Shown in pieces: positions 1 through 7,315 of a stretch of 64,000 nucleotides of DNA (position 1 is its first letter; each line of letters starts with the position of its first letter). Source of the stretch: DUQW01 sp050953805. Its GTDB lineage: Bacteria > Bacillota_I > Bacilli_A > Acholeplasmatales > Acholeplasmataceae. The notes under the pieces were generated by a model. The model did no database searches and had not been told where the DNA came from. It was given only the letters and a program-made list of their open reading frames with translations. The position numbers and the translations under genes are program-made. The DNA lies in assembly GCA_050953805.1 (NCBI GenBank), contig JBMNNE010000002.1, positions 558,001 to 622,000 on the forward strand, given 5' to 3'.

Positions 1-374
1 AAATAGTATTTATCTTGGTATTCATCTGAGAAGAATTGTTCGAAAAATTTAAAAGTATATTTACTACCAATTAGTTTGACATCAGGATAACGATTAATTA
101 GTTCAACTAAACTTGAACTATGATCTGGTTCCATATGATGAATTACTAAATAATCAAGCTTTCTACCATTTAAAACGGATTCTACATTTTGGAAAAATTC
201 TCCAGCAACAGATCCATCGACAGTATCAAATAAAACGGTTTTTTCATCTAGTAATAAGTAAGAATTAAAACTTACACCTTCTTGCAAAGGAATTAAATTT
301 TCAAATTTTGGTAAGAAGTGACTGCTAGCTCCTACATAATACATTGAATCAGTCAATTGAATATTACTTTTCAT
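1..374 (-). CDS. Flavodiiron protein (FprA-type A flavoprotein), N-terminal part
   Basis: Reads leftwards off the window edge; only the first 124 codons are present. The translation begins MKSNIQLTDSMYYVGAS and contains HHMEPDHSSSL, the H-x-E-x-D-H di-iron motif of the metallo-beta-lactamase-like domain of flavodiiron proteins. Members of this family reduce O2 to water or NO to N2O in anaerobes and microaerophiles, using a C-terminal flavodoxin domain that lies outside the window. Start chosen at the ATG whose complement is at 372-374, preceded by an excellent AAGGAGGCGA ribosome site (381-390). It diverges from the tRNA cluster on the other strand. Whether it is an O2 or NO reductase cannot be told from this fragment. 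Confidence 0.9.
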   Translation of the reverse strand, partial: MKSNIQLTDSMYYVGASSHFLPKFENLIPLQEGVSFNSYLLLDEKTVLFDTVDGSVAGEFFQNVESVLNGRKLDYLVIHHMEPDHSSSLVELINRYPDVKLIGSKYTFKFFEQFFSDEYQDKYY

Positions 375-441
375 AAAATATCGCCTCCTTAAATATTTTA
401 ACATTATTAAGTTTTAATTATAAGTAATTTGTTTATTATTG

Positions 442-499
442 TTATTGCCTTTACTTTCTTTTTAGTTTGTACTATATTATTAATCGTAAGAGGCAATAA
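442..499. repeat. Long-armed inverted repeat between fprA and the tRNA genes
   Basis: The left arm TTATTGCCTTTAC (442-454) matches the reverse complement of GTAAGAGGCAATAA (486-499) except for one extra G, with about 31 bases between the arms. It sits in the divergent intergenic region. It could be an operator, a weak terminator (TTTTATT follows the right arm) or a fortuitous hairpin. No function can be assigned. Confidence 0.4.
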
Positions 500-558
500 T
501 TTTATTAGATAATTAATTTAATGATGATATAATAATTAAGGCTTTATAATGAGTTTAT

Positions 559-635
559 GCACCCATAGCTTAATTGGATAGAGCGTCACTTTCCGGAGGT
601 GAAGGTTTCAGGTTCAAATCCTGATGGGTGCACCA
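559..635 (+). tRNA. tRNA-Arg (anticodon CCG)
   Basis: The cloverleaf folds by eye. Acceptor GCACCCA pairs with TGGGTGC, the D arm reads GCTTAATTGGATAGAGC, the anticodon stem TCACT/GGTGA holds loop TTCCGGA with anticodon CCG, and the T arm is TCAGG-TTCAAAT-CCTGA. The discriminator A and the CCA end (633-635) are encoded. It reads the rare CGG codon. It lies 4 bases before tRNA-Ser, so the two are probably co-transcribed; TATAAT at 545-550 is a possible -10 element. Confidence 0.95.
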
Positions 636-639
636 TAAT

Positions 640-728
640 GGAGAAATACCCAAGAGGCTGAAGGGGCTGGCTTGGAAAGCTAGTAGAGTCGAAAGGCTGC
701 GAGGGTTCAAATCCCTCTTTCTCCGCCA
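640..728 (+). tRNA. tRNA-Ser (anticodon GGA)
   Basis: A class II tRNA of 89 bases with a long variable arm. Acceptor GGAGAAA pairs with TTTCTCC (718-724), followed by discriminator G and encoded CCA (726-728). The anticodon stem CTGGC/GCTAG holds loop TTGGAAA with anticodon GGA, and the T arm is GAGGG-TTCAAAT-CCCTC. It follows tRNA-Arg and is 40 bases upstream of the CDF gene. Confidence 0.95.
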
Positions 729-768
729 TGATGTATTAGTAATAAGTTATCTTAAAAGGAGAATAACA

Positions 769-1674
769 ATGAATATTCAAAAAGAATCAAAAATTATAAC
801 TAAAATTACTTTTTTAGCAATTATTTTTAATGTTGTCTTATTAATTGTTAAATTGATTTTTGGAATTATTGGAAAATCAAATGCGGTGATTAATAGTGCG
901 ATTGATTCAGGATTAGATGTTTTAGTGACAGTAGCTGTCTTAATAATTGGAAGATTTAGTCGAAAAAAAGCGGATAAATCTCATCCATATGGGCATGAAA
1001 AATTTGAAAGTATTACAACGATTGGTTTTGGAATAGTTTTAGTTATTGTTGGAATTCAATTAGTCATTAATGGAGCTACTACAATCTTTAATTATTTCAA
1101 GGAAGGGATAGAAATAGTTAAGCCAGAAATCTTAGCGATAATTGCGGTTATTGCGACGATTGTAGTAAAATTAGGGTTATTTATTGTGACTGAAAGGTCT
1201 TATAAAAAAGCTAAATCGCCAGCACTAAAAGCGTTGGCTGTTGATCATATTTCAGACGTTTTAGTTTCACTAGCTTTATTAATTGGAGTTGTTTTAGCTT
1301 TAAATGGTTTTGTTATATTTGAGCCGATCGCTGGTATAATAATTGCTATTTTTATTGGATATAATGGTACTCAATTAATTATTGAAAGCATTGGTCAAGT
1401 AGTTGATGAAGCGGCAGATATTGAAGATATTAATCAAATTCGAGAATTAACTAAATCGGTTAATGGAGTCATTAAAATAGATAAAATAAGAACCAGAAAA
1501 TTTGGTTTAAAACTTTTTGTAGATATTGAGATTTCAGTAGATGGGAAATTAACCGTTGATGAAGGTCACGATATTGCCGAAGAAGTTCATGATATTATTG
1601 AAGATAAGATGGATATAGTGAAACACTGTATGGTTCACGTTAATCCTTATCATGATGTGAATTTAGATCAGTAA
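769..1674 (+). CDS. Cation diffusion facilitator (CDF) family metal transporter
   Basis: 301 residues. CDF proteins export Zn2+, Fe2+ or Mn2+ by proton antiport as membrane dimers. The sequence shows several hydrophobic segments. The TM2 motif IDSGLD carries two aspartates four residues apart, and TM5 has VDHISD with His and Asp, giving the D/D/H/D transport site of YiiP-like proteins. HPYGHEKFE after TM2 is the typical cytoplasmic loop. A soluble C-terminal domain ends in a histidine-rich stretch (VKHCMVHVNPYHD). The open frame extends further upstream through tRNA-Ser, so I chose ATG 769, preceded by AAAAGGAGAAT. Metal specificity cannot be deduced. Confidence 0.93.
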   Translation: MNIQKESKIITKITFLAIIFNVVLLIVKLIFGIIGKSNAVINSAIDSGLDVLVTVAVLIIGRFSRKKADKSHPYGHEKFESITTIGFGIVLVIVGIQLVINGATTIFNYFKEGIEIVKPEILAIIAVIATIVVKLGLFIVTERSYKKAKSPALKALAVDHISDVLVSLALLIGVVLALNGFVIFEPIAGIIIAIFIGYNGTQLIIESIGQVVDEAADIEDINQIRELTKSVNGVIKIDKIRTRKFGLKLFVDIEISVDGKLTVDEGHDIAEEVHDIIEDKMDIVKHCMVHVNPYHDVNLDQ

Positions 1675-1712
1675 TTATCGATTTTATTATTAAATTTAAA
1701 AGGAGAGTAGGA

Positions 1713-2054
1713 ATGGGTATAATTGAAATTATCTTAATGTGGATAACTATTTTAATCCTACCTTTATTGTTAGTTATTTTAGGGTTAATCTTATGGAAGA
1801 AAACTCCTACTCCGAATTGGTTATTTGGATATCGAACCAAAAAAGCATTATCCGATGAAAAAACATGGTTTGTTGCTAATAAGTTATATGGAAAAATAGT
1901 TTTTCTTGTGGGTGTAATTGATTTAATTATTTTAATACCCACTTTAATATTAACTCTCCCTAATCACTTAGCAGTAATGTTAACTATTTTTTTAATACTT
2001 GTAACATTAACAATTATTGTTTCAATAATAATTGTTGAAACCAAAATAAAGTGA
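1713..2054 (+). CDS. SdpI/YhfL-like small membrane protein
   Basis: 113 residues with three to four hydrophobic helices. After the first helix comes WLFGYRTKKALSDEKTW...NKLYGK, the conserved loop of the SdpI/YhfL family (Pfam SdpI). In Bacillus, SdpI is an immunity and signal-sensing protein for the SdpC toxin, but most short homologues have no known role. A good AAAGGAGAG ribosome site precedes ATG 1713. It is 38 bases after the CDF gene, so co-transcription is likely. No sdpC-like toxin is visible nearby, so an immunity role is not supported. Confidence 0.8.
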   Translation: MGIIEIILMWITILILPLLLVILGLILWKKTPTPNWLFGYRTKKALSDEKTWFVANKLYGKIVFLVGVIDLIILIPTLILTLPNHLAVMLTIFLILVTLTIIVSIIIVETKIK

Positions 2055-2109
2055 AAAACTGCAAATTATGTTAATATAAATTAAATTATGTAAAATTCAA
2101 AAAAAATGC

Positions 2110-2137
2110 TTGATATTTAGAGATCGGGTGGTATAAT
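2110..2137 (+). promoter_or_regulatory. Promoter of candidate small RNA
   Basis: A TTGATA -35 element (2110-2115), a 16-bp spacer and a perfect TATAAT -10 element (2132-2137). No coding frame begins downstream before the terminator at 2182-2206, so it appears to serve a short non-coding transcript. Confidence 0.65.
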
Positions 2138-2142
2138 GAGGT

Positions 2143-2206
2143 TGCAAGCAACCATTTCGATTTTTTTTCCTCCTTTCTCTCAAAAACTAGCAATCGCTAG
2201 TTTTTT
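2143..2206 (+). ncRNA. Candidate small RNA with anti-Shine-Dalgarno motif
   Basis: A transcript of roughly 60-65 nt is predicted from the promoter at 2110-2137 to the intrinsic terminator. Its single-stranded middle is a T-rich run followed by CCTCCTTTC (2169-2177), which copies the anti-Shine-Dalgarno tail of 16S rRNA and would pair with AGGAGG ribosome sites. A small GGTTG/CAACC hairpin (2140-2153) lies at or just upstream of the predicted 5' end. C-rich unpaired motifs of this sort are typical of Firmicute sRNAs such as RsaE/RoxS. This is not recognised as a known family; existence and role are inferred from layout. Confidence 0.5.
2182..2206 (+). terminator. Intrinsic terminator of candidate small RNA
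   Basis: Stem AAAAACTAGC (2182-2191), loop AATC, stem GCTAGTTTTT, running straight into a T tract. It closes the 2110 transcription unit and separates it from gpmA. Confidence 0.85.
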
Positions 2207-2238
2207 ATATTTTCAGGAACTTCTAATTTATTATCTAA

Positions 2239-2268
2239 TTGTTAAAGCGATTATAAAAATGTTATAAT
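2239..2268 (+). promoter_or_regulatory. Promoter of gpmA-mgsA
   Basis: TTGTTA (2239-2244), an 18-bp spacer and TATAAT (2263-2268), lying after the small-RNA terminator and about 50 bases before gpmA. Confidence 0.65.
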
Positions 2269-2319
2269 GAATAAGAGAATAAACATAAATGTTTAAAATA
2301 TGAAAGGAAGATTTGAAAT

Positions 2320-3003
2320 ATGATTAAATTAGTTTTAGTAAGACATGGTCAAAGTTTATGGAATTTACAAAATAGATTCACCGGATGGACTGATATTGAT
2401 TTGTCTGAACAAGGCATTCGTGAAGCTCATGAAGCGGGGAAATTATTAAAAGAAAAAGGATATGAATTTGATGTTGCTTACACTTCAACATTAATTCGTG
2501 CGAACCGCACATTAGACATTATTTTACAAGAGTTAGGGGTCGAATTGCCAATTAAATATTCATACAGATTAAACGAACGCCACTACGGAGCATTACAAGG
2601 ATTAAATAAAGCTGAAACTGCTGCAAAATATGGTGATGAACAAGTTCATATTTGGCGTAGAAGTGCTGATGTTAGACCACCAGCTTTAGATTTAGATGAT
2701 CCAAGACATCCAAGAAATGATCCTAAATATAAAGATCTACCAGCTGATGAACAACCAGCATCAGAACATTTATTAGATACAATTGATCGCGTGATTCCTT
2801 TTTGGGATTCAGATATTAAACCAGATTTACTAGCTGGTAAAAGAGTAATTATTTCAGCTCATGGCAATAGTATTAGAGCGTTAGTTAAATATTTAGAAAA
2901 TTTAGATAACGAGTCAATTATGAAAGTTGAGATTCCTACTGGTAAACCGTTAGTTTATGAGTTGGATCAAGATTTAAAATTTGTTAGAAAATACTATTTA
3001 TGA
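2320..3003 (+). CDS. gpmA: 2,3-bisphosphoglycerate-dependent phosphoglycerate mutase
   Basis: 227 residues, the usual length of dPGM. It interconverts 3- and 2-phosphoglycerate in glycolysis. The phosphorylated histidine lies in RHGQSLWN near the N-terminus. The family motif RLNERHYGALQG follows, and the second catalytic histidine is in SAHGNSIRAL. A GAAAGGAAG ribosome site precedes ATG 2320. Its TGA stop overlaps the ATG of mgsA (ATGA), so translation is probably coupled, placing two glycolysis-linked enzymes in one operon. The TGA here is one of the clear cases showing that TGA is a stop in this genome. Confidence 0.96.
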   Translation: MIKLVLVRHGQSLWNLQNRFTGWTDIDLSEQGIREAHEAGKLLKEKGYEFDVAYTSTLIRANRTLDIILQELGVELPIKYSYRLNERHYGALQGLNKAETAAKYGDEQVHIWRRSADVRPPALDLDDPRHPRNDPKYKDLPADEQPASEHLLDTIDRVIPFWDSDIKPDLLAGKRVIISAHGNSIRALVKYLENLDNESIMKVEIPTGKPLVYELDQDLKFVRKYYL

Positions 3004-3368
3004 ATATTGCCTTAATAGCCCATGATGATAAAAAGAAAGAAATGATTTCGTTAGTAAGTACTTATCAGTCACTTCTATCAAATCATACTCTTTATGCCAC
3101 TAAAACTACTGGAACTTTAATCAAAGAAAAAGTGGGACTAGATATTAATATTTTGTTAAGTGGTCCGCTTGGTGGGGACCAACAAATTGGGGCATTGGTC
3201 GCTGAAGATAAAATTGATATCGTGATTTTCTTAAGAGATCCGCTAACAGCTCAGCCACATGAACCCGATGTATCAGCTTTACTTAGAATTTGTGATGTTC
3301 ATAATAAACCATTGGCAACTAATTTAAAAAGTGCAACCATTATGTTAAATACATTGAGTAATAAATAG
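3000..3368 (+). CDS. mgsA: Methylglyoxal synthase
   Basis: 122 residues. It converts dihydroxyacetone phosphate to methylglyoxal, a bypass that relieves sugar-phosphate build-up. The beta-alpha fold starts NIALIAHDDKK. The phosphate-binding ATKTTGTLI and LLSGPLGGDQQIG are present, followed by FLRDPLTAQPHEPD and the C-terminal CDVHNKPLATN, all characteristic of MgsA. The length is slightly below the E. coli enzyme. It overlaps gpmA by 4 bases and is followed by a terminator at 3381, so it ends a two-gene operon. Confidence 0.95.
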   Translation: MNIALIAHDDKKKEMISLVSTYQSLLSNHTLYATKTTGTLIKEKVGLDINILLSGPLGGDQQIGALVAEDKIDIVIFLRDPLTAQPHEPDVSALLRICDVHNKPLATNLKSATIMLNTLSNK

Positions 3369-3380
3369 AAATTTTGAAAG

Positions 3381-3405
3381 GTTCTTGGATTCCAAGAACT
3401 TTTTT
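3381..3405 (+). terminator. Terminator of gpmA-mgsA
   Basis: Stem GTTCTTGG (3381-3388), loop ATT, stem CCAAGAAC (3392-3399), then six T. Confidence 0.9.
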
Positions 3406-3441
3406 ATTTGATGTTGAAAAGTACGATTTAATTGCGAAATA

Positions 3442-3469
3442 TTGTAATTTTGTGAAATTATGGTATAAT
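3442..3469 (+). promoter_or_regulatory. Promoter of the repeat lipoprotein gene
   Basis: TTGTAA (3442-3447), a 16-bp spacer and TATAAT (3464-3469) preceded by TGG, that is, an extended TGn -10 element, 25 bases before the ATG at 3494. Confidence 0.55.
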
Positions 3470-3493
3470 TATTGTGATTTATTAGGTAAATTT

Positions 3494-5824
3494 ATGAAGT
3501 TTAAAACTATTTTTAAAATATTAATCATATTAATAATTTTATTTGTCATTAATGGTTGTAAAGAAAAGGATGCAGTTTACAATTTAACCCAAGATGGCAA
3601 TTTTTTAGTATATAACACCAATGAAGAGCTTTTAAATAAAACTTATTTCCCTTCAGGTACTCAATTAATTATTAAAGTACGAGAAGATAAGATTGAAGAA
3701 GGGTATATGATTGACAAAGTTTTTATCAATTCAGTTGCTAATGAACCAACTCATCAATACCATATTACAGTTGATCGTAATATCGATCTTCGAGTTACTT
3801 TTAAAGAAATACCGAGTGGTGAAGTGAGAATTAGTATTTCTGGGAGAGGTATAATAATAGAACCGGCTTCACCTGATAATGTTTATAAAATTGGAACAAC
3901 CGTTACTTTAAAACCTTTAAAATACAATAAGTTTAATTATTTATATATTAATGATGAGAAAATAATTATCAATGATTTTTCATATGAACTAGTTGTCAAT
4001 GAACCAACTAGAATTTTGGTGGAAAGTGGTAGTTTAGAAAAAACTCATGCTAAAGTTGAAATTATCTCTCCATCAGACCGCAAAGTATATATTGCAAATC
4101 CACAAGTTGATAATTATTATTTAATTGGATCTGATATAATTGTAAAAGCACCACATAACTATCACTTTGAAGGTTCGATTTTAGTTAATAATCGAACGAT
4201 TAATCTAACTGGAGATACATTAAGTTTAGTTGTTGAACCAAGTATGGTGATTACTTTCTATGATTCAAATATTGTTATAAACGCATTCAATATAAACCTT
4301 TTGAATAAAAATTTATCAATAATAGGTGATCCCGATCATACACTATTTGATCATGGATCTAGCGTTTTCGTTAAGTCAATCGGAAACAACGGTTTAGAAA
4401 TAATTGATAAATTAACCGTTAATGGTGAAGAAATTGAAGTTGGCGCTGTTAGTTATGAGTTAACAGTTGAAAGTAATTTGGAAATTGATGCTACTTTTAA
4501 AGAATATAGTGGTGGATATGAACCGATTGACTTATTTACTACCGATTTTTATCCACTTGCTCCAGACGAGACGGTTTTAAGTCAATCGTTAAATGGGCAA
4601 ATGTTTTTAAAAAATATTGATGGAGTAAATAAATTGATTTTCCAGAAAGCGAGTTCAATTAAGGCGAGAATTGATCAAGGATTACAATTCAGATATGTTG
4701 AATTTGTTATTAAATATGATGTTGAAGACGTTAAAATATATCAAAACGGATTTGGATTTATTAATCGCAATGAAACAATTTATGCTGGTATTTTAAATAA
4801 TTTCTCAATTCGTTTAGAAATTACTGCATTAGTTCCTGATTTAGAAAACTTAAATGAATTTCAAAGAAATAGTATTATTGAAAATAGTGATCAAGTTGGT
4901 AACTTAACTTACACTCTGGAAAAAAACGGATTAGATGTTACTGAAAAATATTTAGAAACGCAAAATGGGTTGAAATTTAATGAAGGATCAGTTGATCAAG
5001 AATATAACTTAATTATTCAATCTGATGAAGGTATTACGATTATTCAACCAATTAAAGTGATTGTAGGTAAAAATGTTTATACAACTGACGATTTAACTTT
5101 TGATTCAACTATGATTTTACAAAACAATTTAATAGTTCGTGAAGCAATTAATTTAACTGAGGAAGTTAAAATAATTGGTAATTACCACACAATAACTTTT
5201 GATACTGATGCTGAAGATTTAATTAGTGTTAACCACGGATCAATAGAAATTGAATCGTTAATGCTTAAATCAAGACAACTAAATACATCAATGATTAAAA
5301 CTCATAATTCACAAGTCACACTGAATAATGTTGTTATTGAAAATACTAAATTTGGTCTTCATCTAATTAATAGTGATTTAAATAGTCAAAATTCAAAATT
5401 TCAAAATATTTTAGAATCTAATATTTTATTAGTTAATGATAATCAAATAACAGCTGATATTGAGTTGAGTAGTGTTTTTGAAAATAACATTTTCCAAAAA
5501 ACTAATAACGCCAGTATTATCATTGTTGATTTATCAAAATTTGTTGTATTAGAAGAAAATGATGATCCGCTAGTAATTGAAGTTCTTAATCGGGTCCAAA
5601 AGATCGTTATTAGAAATAATAAATTCAATAATGTTAAAACAGATGAAGAAATTTCTGAAGAGGTCTTAGCATATTTACAATCAATTGATTCTAATTTTGT
5701 TTCAAGGGATCCTTTAAGATATAATTTGACATTTTTATTAGATGGCGGAGAAATTTATTTAGAATACTTCCCACTACTAGAAATAACAATTAATGAAGAT
5801 CCACAATGTAGTTTTGTCAAATAA
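3494..5824 (+). CDS. Large surface lipoprotein with beta repeats and a beta-helix-like region
   Basis: 776 residues. A signal peptide ends in FVINGC, a lipobox with Cys22 as the lipidation site, so it should be anchored on the outer face of the membrane. Residues about 27-340 hold four related units of about 75 residues with the pattern YxxGTxVxLKP...xxFxxxxINxxxI...YELxVxxxxxIxVxF, like divergent InlB B-repeats. A middle part (about 350-560) is unassigned. From about 560 to 700 short hydrophobic turns (TITFDTDAEDLISVNHGSI and following) look like a right-handed beta-helix. The open frame extends upstream to 3374, but that part crosses the mgsA terminator and promoter, so I chose ATG 3494. 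Function unknown; adhesion or polymer binding is a guess. Confidence 0.75.
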   Translation: MKFKTIFKILIILIILFVINGCKEKDAVYNLTQDGNFLVYNTNEELLNKTYFPSGTQLIIKVREDKIEEGYMIDKVFINSVANEPTHQYHITVDRNIDLRVTFKEIPSGEVRISISGRGIIIEPASPDNVYKIGTTVTLKPLKYNKFNYLYINDEKIIINDFSYELVVNEPTRILVESGSLEKTHAKVEIISPSDRKVYIANPQVDNYYLIGSDIIVKAPHNYHFEGSILVNNRTINLTGDTLSLVVEPSMVITFYDSNIVINAFNINLLNKNLSIIGDPDHTLFDHGSSVFVKSIGNNGLEIIDKLTVNGEEIEVGAVSYELTVESNLEIDATFKEYSGGYEPIDLFTTDFYPLAPDETVLSQSLNGQMFLKNIDGVNKLIFQKASSIKARIDQGLQFRYVEFVIKYDVEDVKIYQNGFGFINRNETIYAGILNNFSIRLEITALVPDLENLNEFQRNSIIENSDQVGNLTYTLEKNGLDVTEKYLETQNGLKFNEGSVDQEYNLIIQSDEGITIIQPIKVIVGKNVYTTDDLTFDSTMILQNNLIVREAINLTEEVKIIGNYHTITFDTDAEDLISVNHGSIEIESLMLKSRQLNTSMIKTHNSQVTLNNVVIENTKFGLHLINSDLNSQNSKFQNILESNILLVNDNQITADIELSSVFENNIFQKTNNASIIIVDLSKFVVLEENDDPLVIEVLNRVQKIVIRNNKFNNVKTDEEISEEVLAYLQSIDSNFVSRDPLRYNLTFLLDGGEIYLEYFPLLEITINEDPQCSFVK

Positions 5825-5844
5825 GTGCTTCGGCACTTATTTTT
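5821..5844 (+). terminator. Terminator of lipoprotein gene
   Basis: Stem ATAAGTGC (5821-5828), tetraloop TTCG, stem GCACTTAT (5833-5840), then T. It contains the stop codon of the lipoprotein gene. Confidence 0.8.
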
Positions 5845-5864
5845 AAATCAAAGGAGAAAACTTG

Positions 5865-7208
5865 ATGAAAAAAAGAACACAATTAAAAATTGAAAGATTA
5901 GGTAATTTTGGTGAAGGAATTGCCTATATTAAAAATAAACCGGTTTTTGTTAATTATGCATTAATTGGTGAAGAAGTCGAAGTTGAATTAGTTAAAAATA
6001 ATCGTGGCAATTTAGAAGGTCAAAATTTAAAAGTTTTAACGCCTAGTCCAATTCGAGTTGAACCTCCGTGTCAGTATTACTATAAATGTGGTGGATGCAA
6101 CTTACAACATATGCCTTATTTTGAAATGATTAAATATAAGAGAAATGTTATAAACTTTTTATTTAATGTTAACTTAAGAAAAGAAACCAAACATACTAAA
6201 TTAAACTATACTATCTTATCACCAGAAGAGTATCGCTATCGTAATCGAGTTATTTTACCGATTACTATTTATAATAACAAAATATCTTATGGTTTATATT
6301 ATCAAGATAGTAACCGTTTTTTATCAATTGACACATGTTTAATTCATAAATTAAATATCGATTTAATATTAAAAGAAATTACTAATTTAATGACTAAATA
6401 TCAAATTGAACCATATAACAATAAGACCAAAAAAGGAACTATTAGATTTATTCAAGTTAGAACTAATTATTTAGGTGAACTTCAAATTACTTTTATTTCT
6501 TATCGATCAATTAATTTAAATGAATTAGTTAATGATTTAGTTAGTAATCATCCAAAAGTTCATTCAATCTTTTTATCAATTAATGATAATTTGCGATCAA
6601 GAGATTTTATTACCGAAAACATCCATAAATTATTTGGAAATGACTATTTAGAAGATCGAATTGGAGATGTGAAATATTTAATTGGTCCTGATTCATTTTT
6701 TCAATTGAATTCCAAACAAGCTCATAATATGTATGAAGAAATAATTCGGATTGGTAATTTTACTAAAAATGATATTATTTTGGATACCTATGCAGGAGTT
6801 TCAAGTATCGGGATATACTTATCTAACTTAGTTAAACAAGTTCATTCAATTGAAATTAATCTTAATGCCGTTAATGCGGCAAAAGAAGCCATCAAATTAA
6901 ATGAAATTAACAATCTTATTATTCATAAAGGAGATACATTAGAAGTAGCTAAAAAATTAAATCTTAAATTTGATGCAATGATATTTAATCCGCCACGAAC
7001 GGGGTTAGGGAAAAATTTATGTAATTTTATTTTAGGTGAAACATCTGCTAAAATTATTTATGTTTCATGTAATCCCTTAACACTAGTTGAAGATTTGAAA
7101 ATTTTGGCTACTAAATACACTATTATTGAAACTACTCCAATTGATATGTTCCCTCAAACAAATCATATTGAAAGTGTCACTCTTTTAAAGTTAAAGAATA
7201 AATATTAA
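5865..7208 (+). CDS. rlmD: 23S rRNA (uracil-5-)-methyltransferase, RlmD/RlmCD type with Fe-S site
   Basis: 447 residues. It methylates C5 of a uridine in 23S rRNA (U747 and/or U1939 in Firmicutes) with SAM. An N-terminal TRAM domain (about 1-58) is followed by the 4Fe-4S cysteines: PPCQYYYKCGGC gives C69, C75 and C78, and a fourth lies in SIDTCLIHK. The SAM domain has LDTYAGVSSIGIYLS, FNPPRTGLG and the nucleophile in YVSCNP. AAAGGAG lies before ATG 5865; a TTG immediately upstream is a less well-spaced alternative start. A second paralogue at 9558 lacks the cysteines. Confidence 0.9.
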   Translation: MKKRTQLKIERLGNFGEGIAYIKNKPVFVNYALIGEEVEVELVKNNRGNLEGQNLKVLTPSPIRVEPPCQYYYKCGGCNLQHMPYFEMIKYKRNVINFLFNVNLRKETKHTKLNYTILSPEEYRYRNRVILPITIYNNKISYGLYYQDSNRFLSIDTCLIHKLNIDLILKEITNLMTKYQIEPYNNKTKKGTIRFIQVRTNYLGELQITFISYRSINLNELVNDLVSNHPKVHSIFLSINDNLRSRDFITENIHKLFGNDYLEDRIGDVKYLIGPDSFFQLNSKQAHNMYEEIIRIGNFTKNDIILDTYAGVSSIGIYLSNLVKQVHSIEINLNAVNAAKEAIKLNEINNLIIHKGDTLEVAKKLNLKFDAMIFNPPRTGLGKNLCNFILGETSAKIIYVSCNPLTLVEDLKILATKYTIIETTPIDMFPQTNHIESVTLLKLKNKY

Positions 7209-7228
7209 TCTTTGCAACTCATGATTAA

Positions 7229-7262
7229 AAAAATGTAAGTTACGGTGAAACTTACATTTTTT
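7229..7262 (+). terminator. Terminator after rlmD
   Basis: AAAAATGTAAGTT and AACTTACATTTTTT arms around a short loop, 20 bases after the rlmD stop. Confidence 0.85.
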
Positions 7263-7315
7263 ATTTAACGTTATGTAAAATAAAGGTGAATATTAAACTA
7301 AAGGAGGAGCGGCAG

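Noticed and set aside
1713..2054. SdpI as part of a cannibalism-toxin operon
   Set aside because: No sdpA/B/C or sdpR-like gene in the surroundings; short SdpI homologues are common without them.
2055..2319. Riboswitch or T-box leader before gpmA
   Set aside because: The terminator at 2182-2206 is followed by a separate promoter for gpmA, and no T-box or riboswitch core was recognised; a free-standing small RNA fits better.
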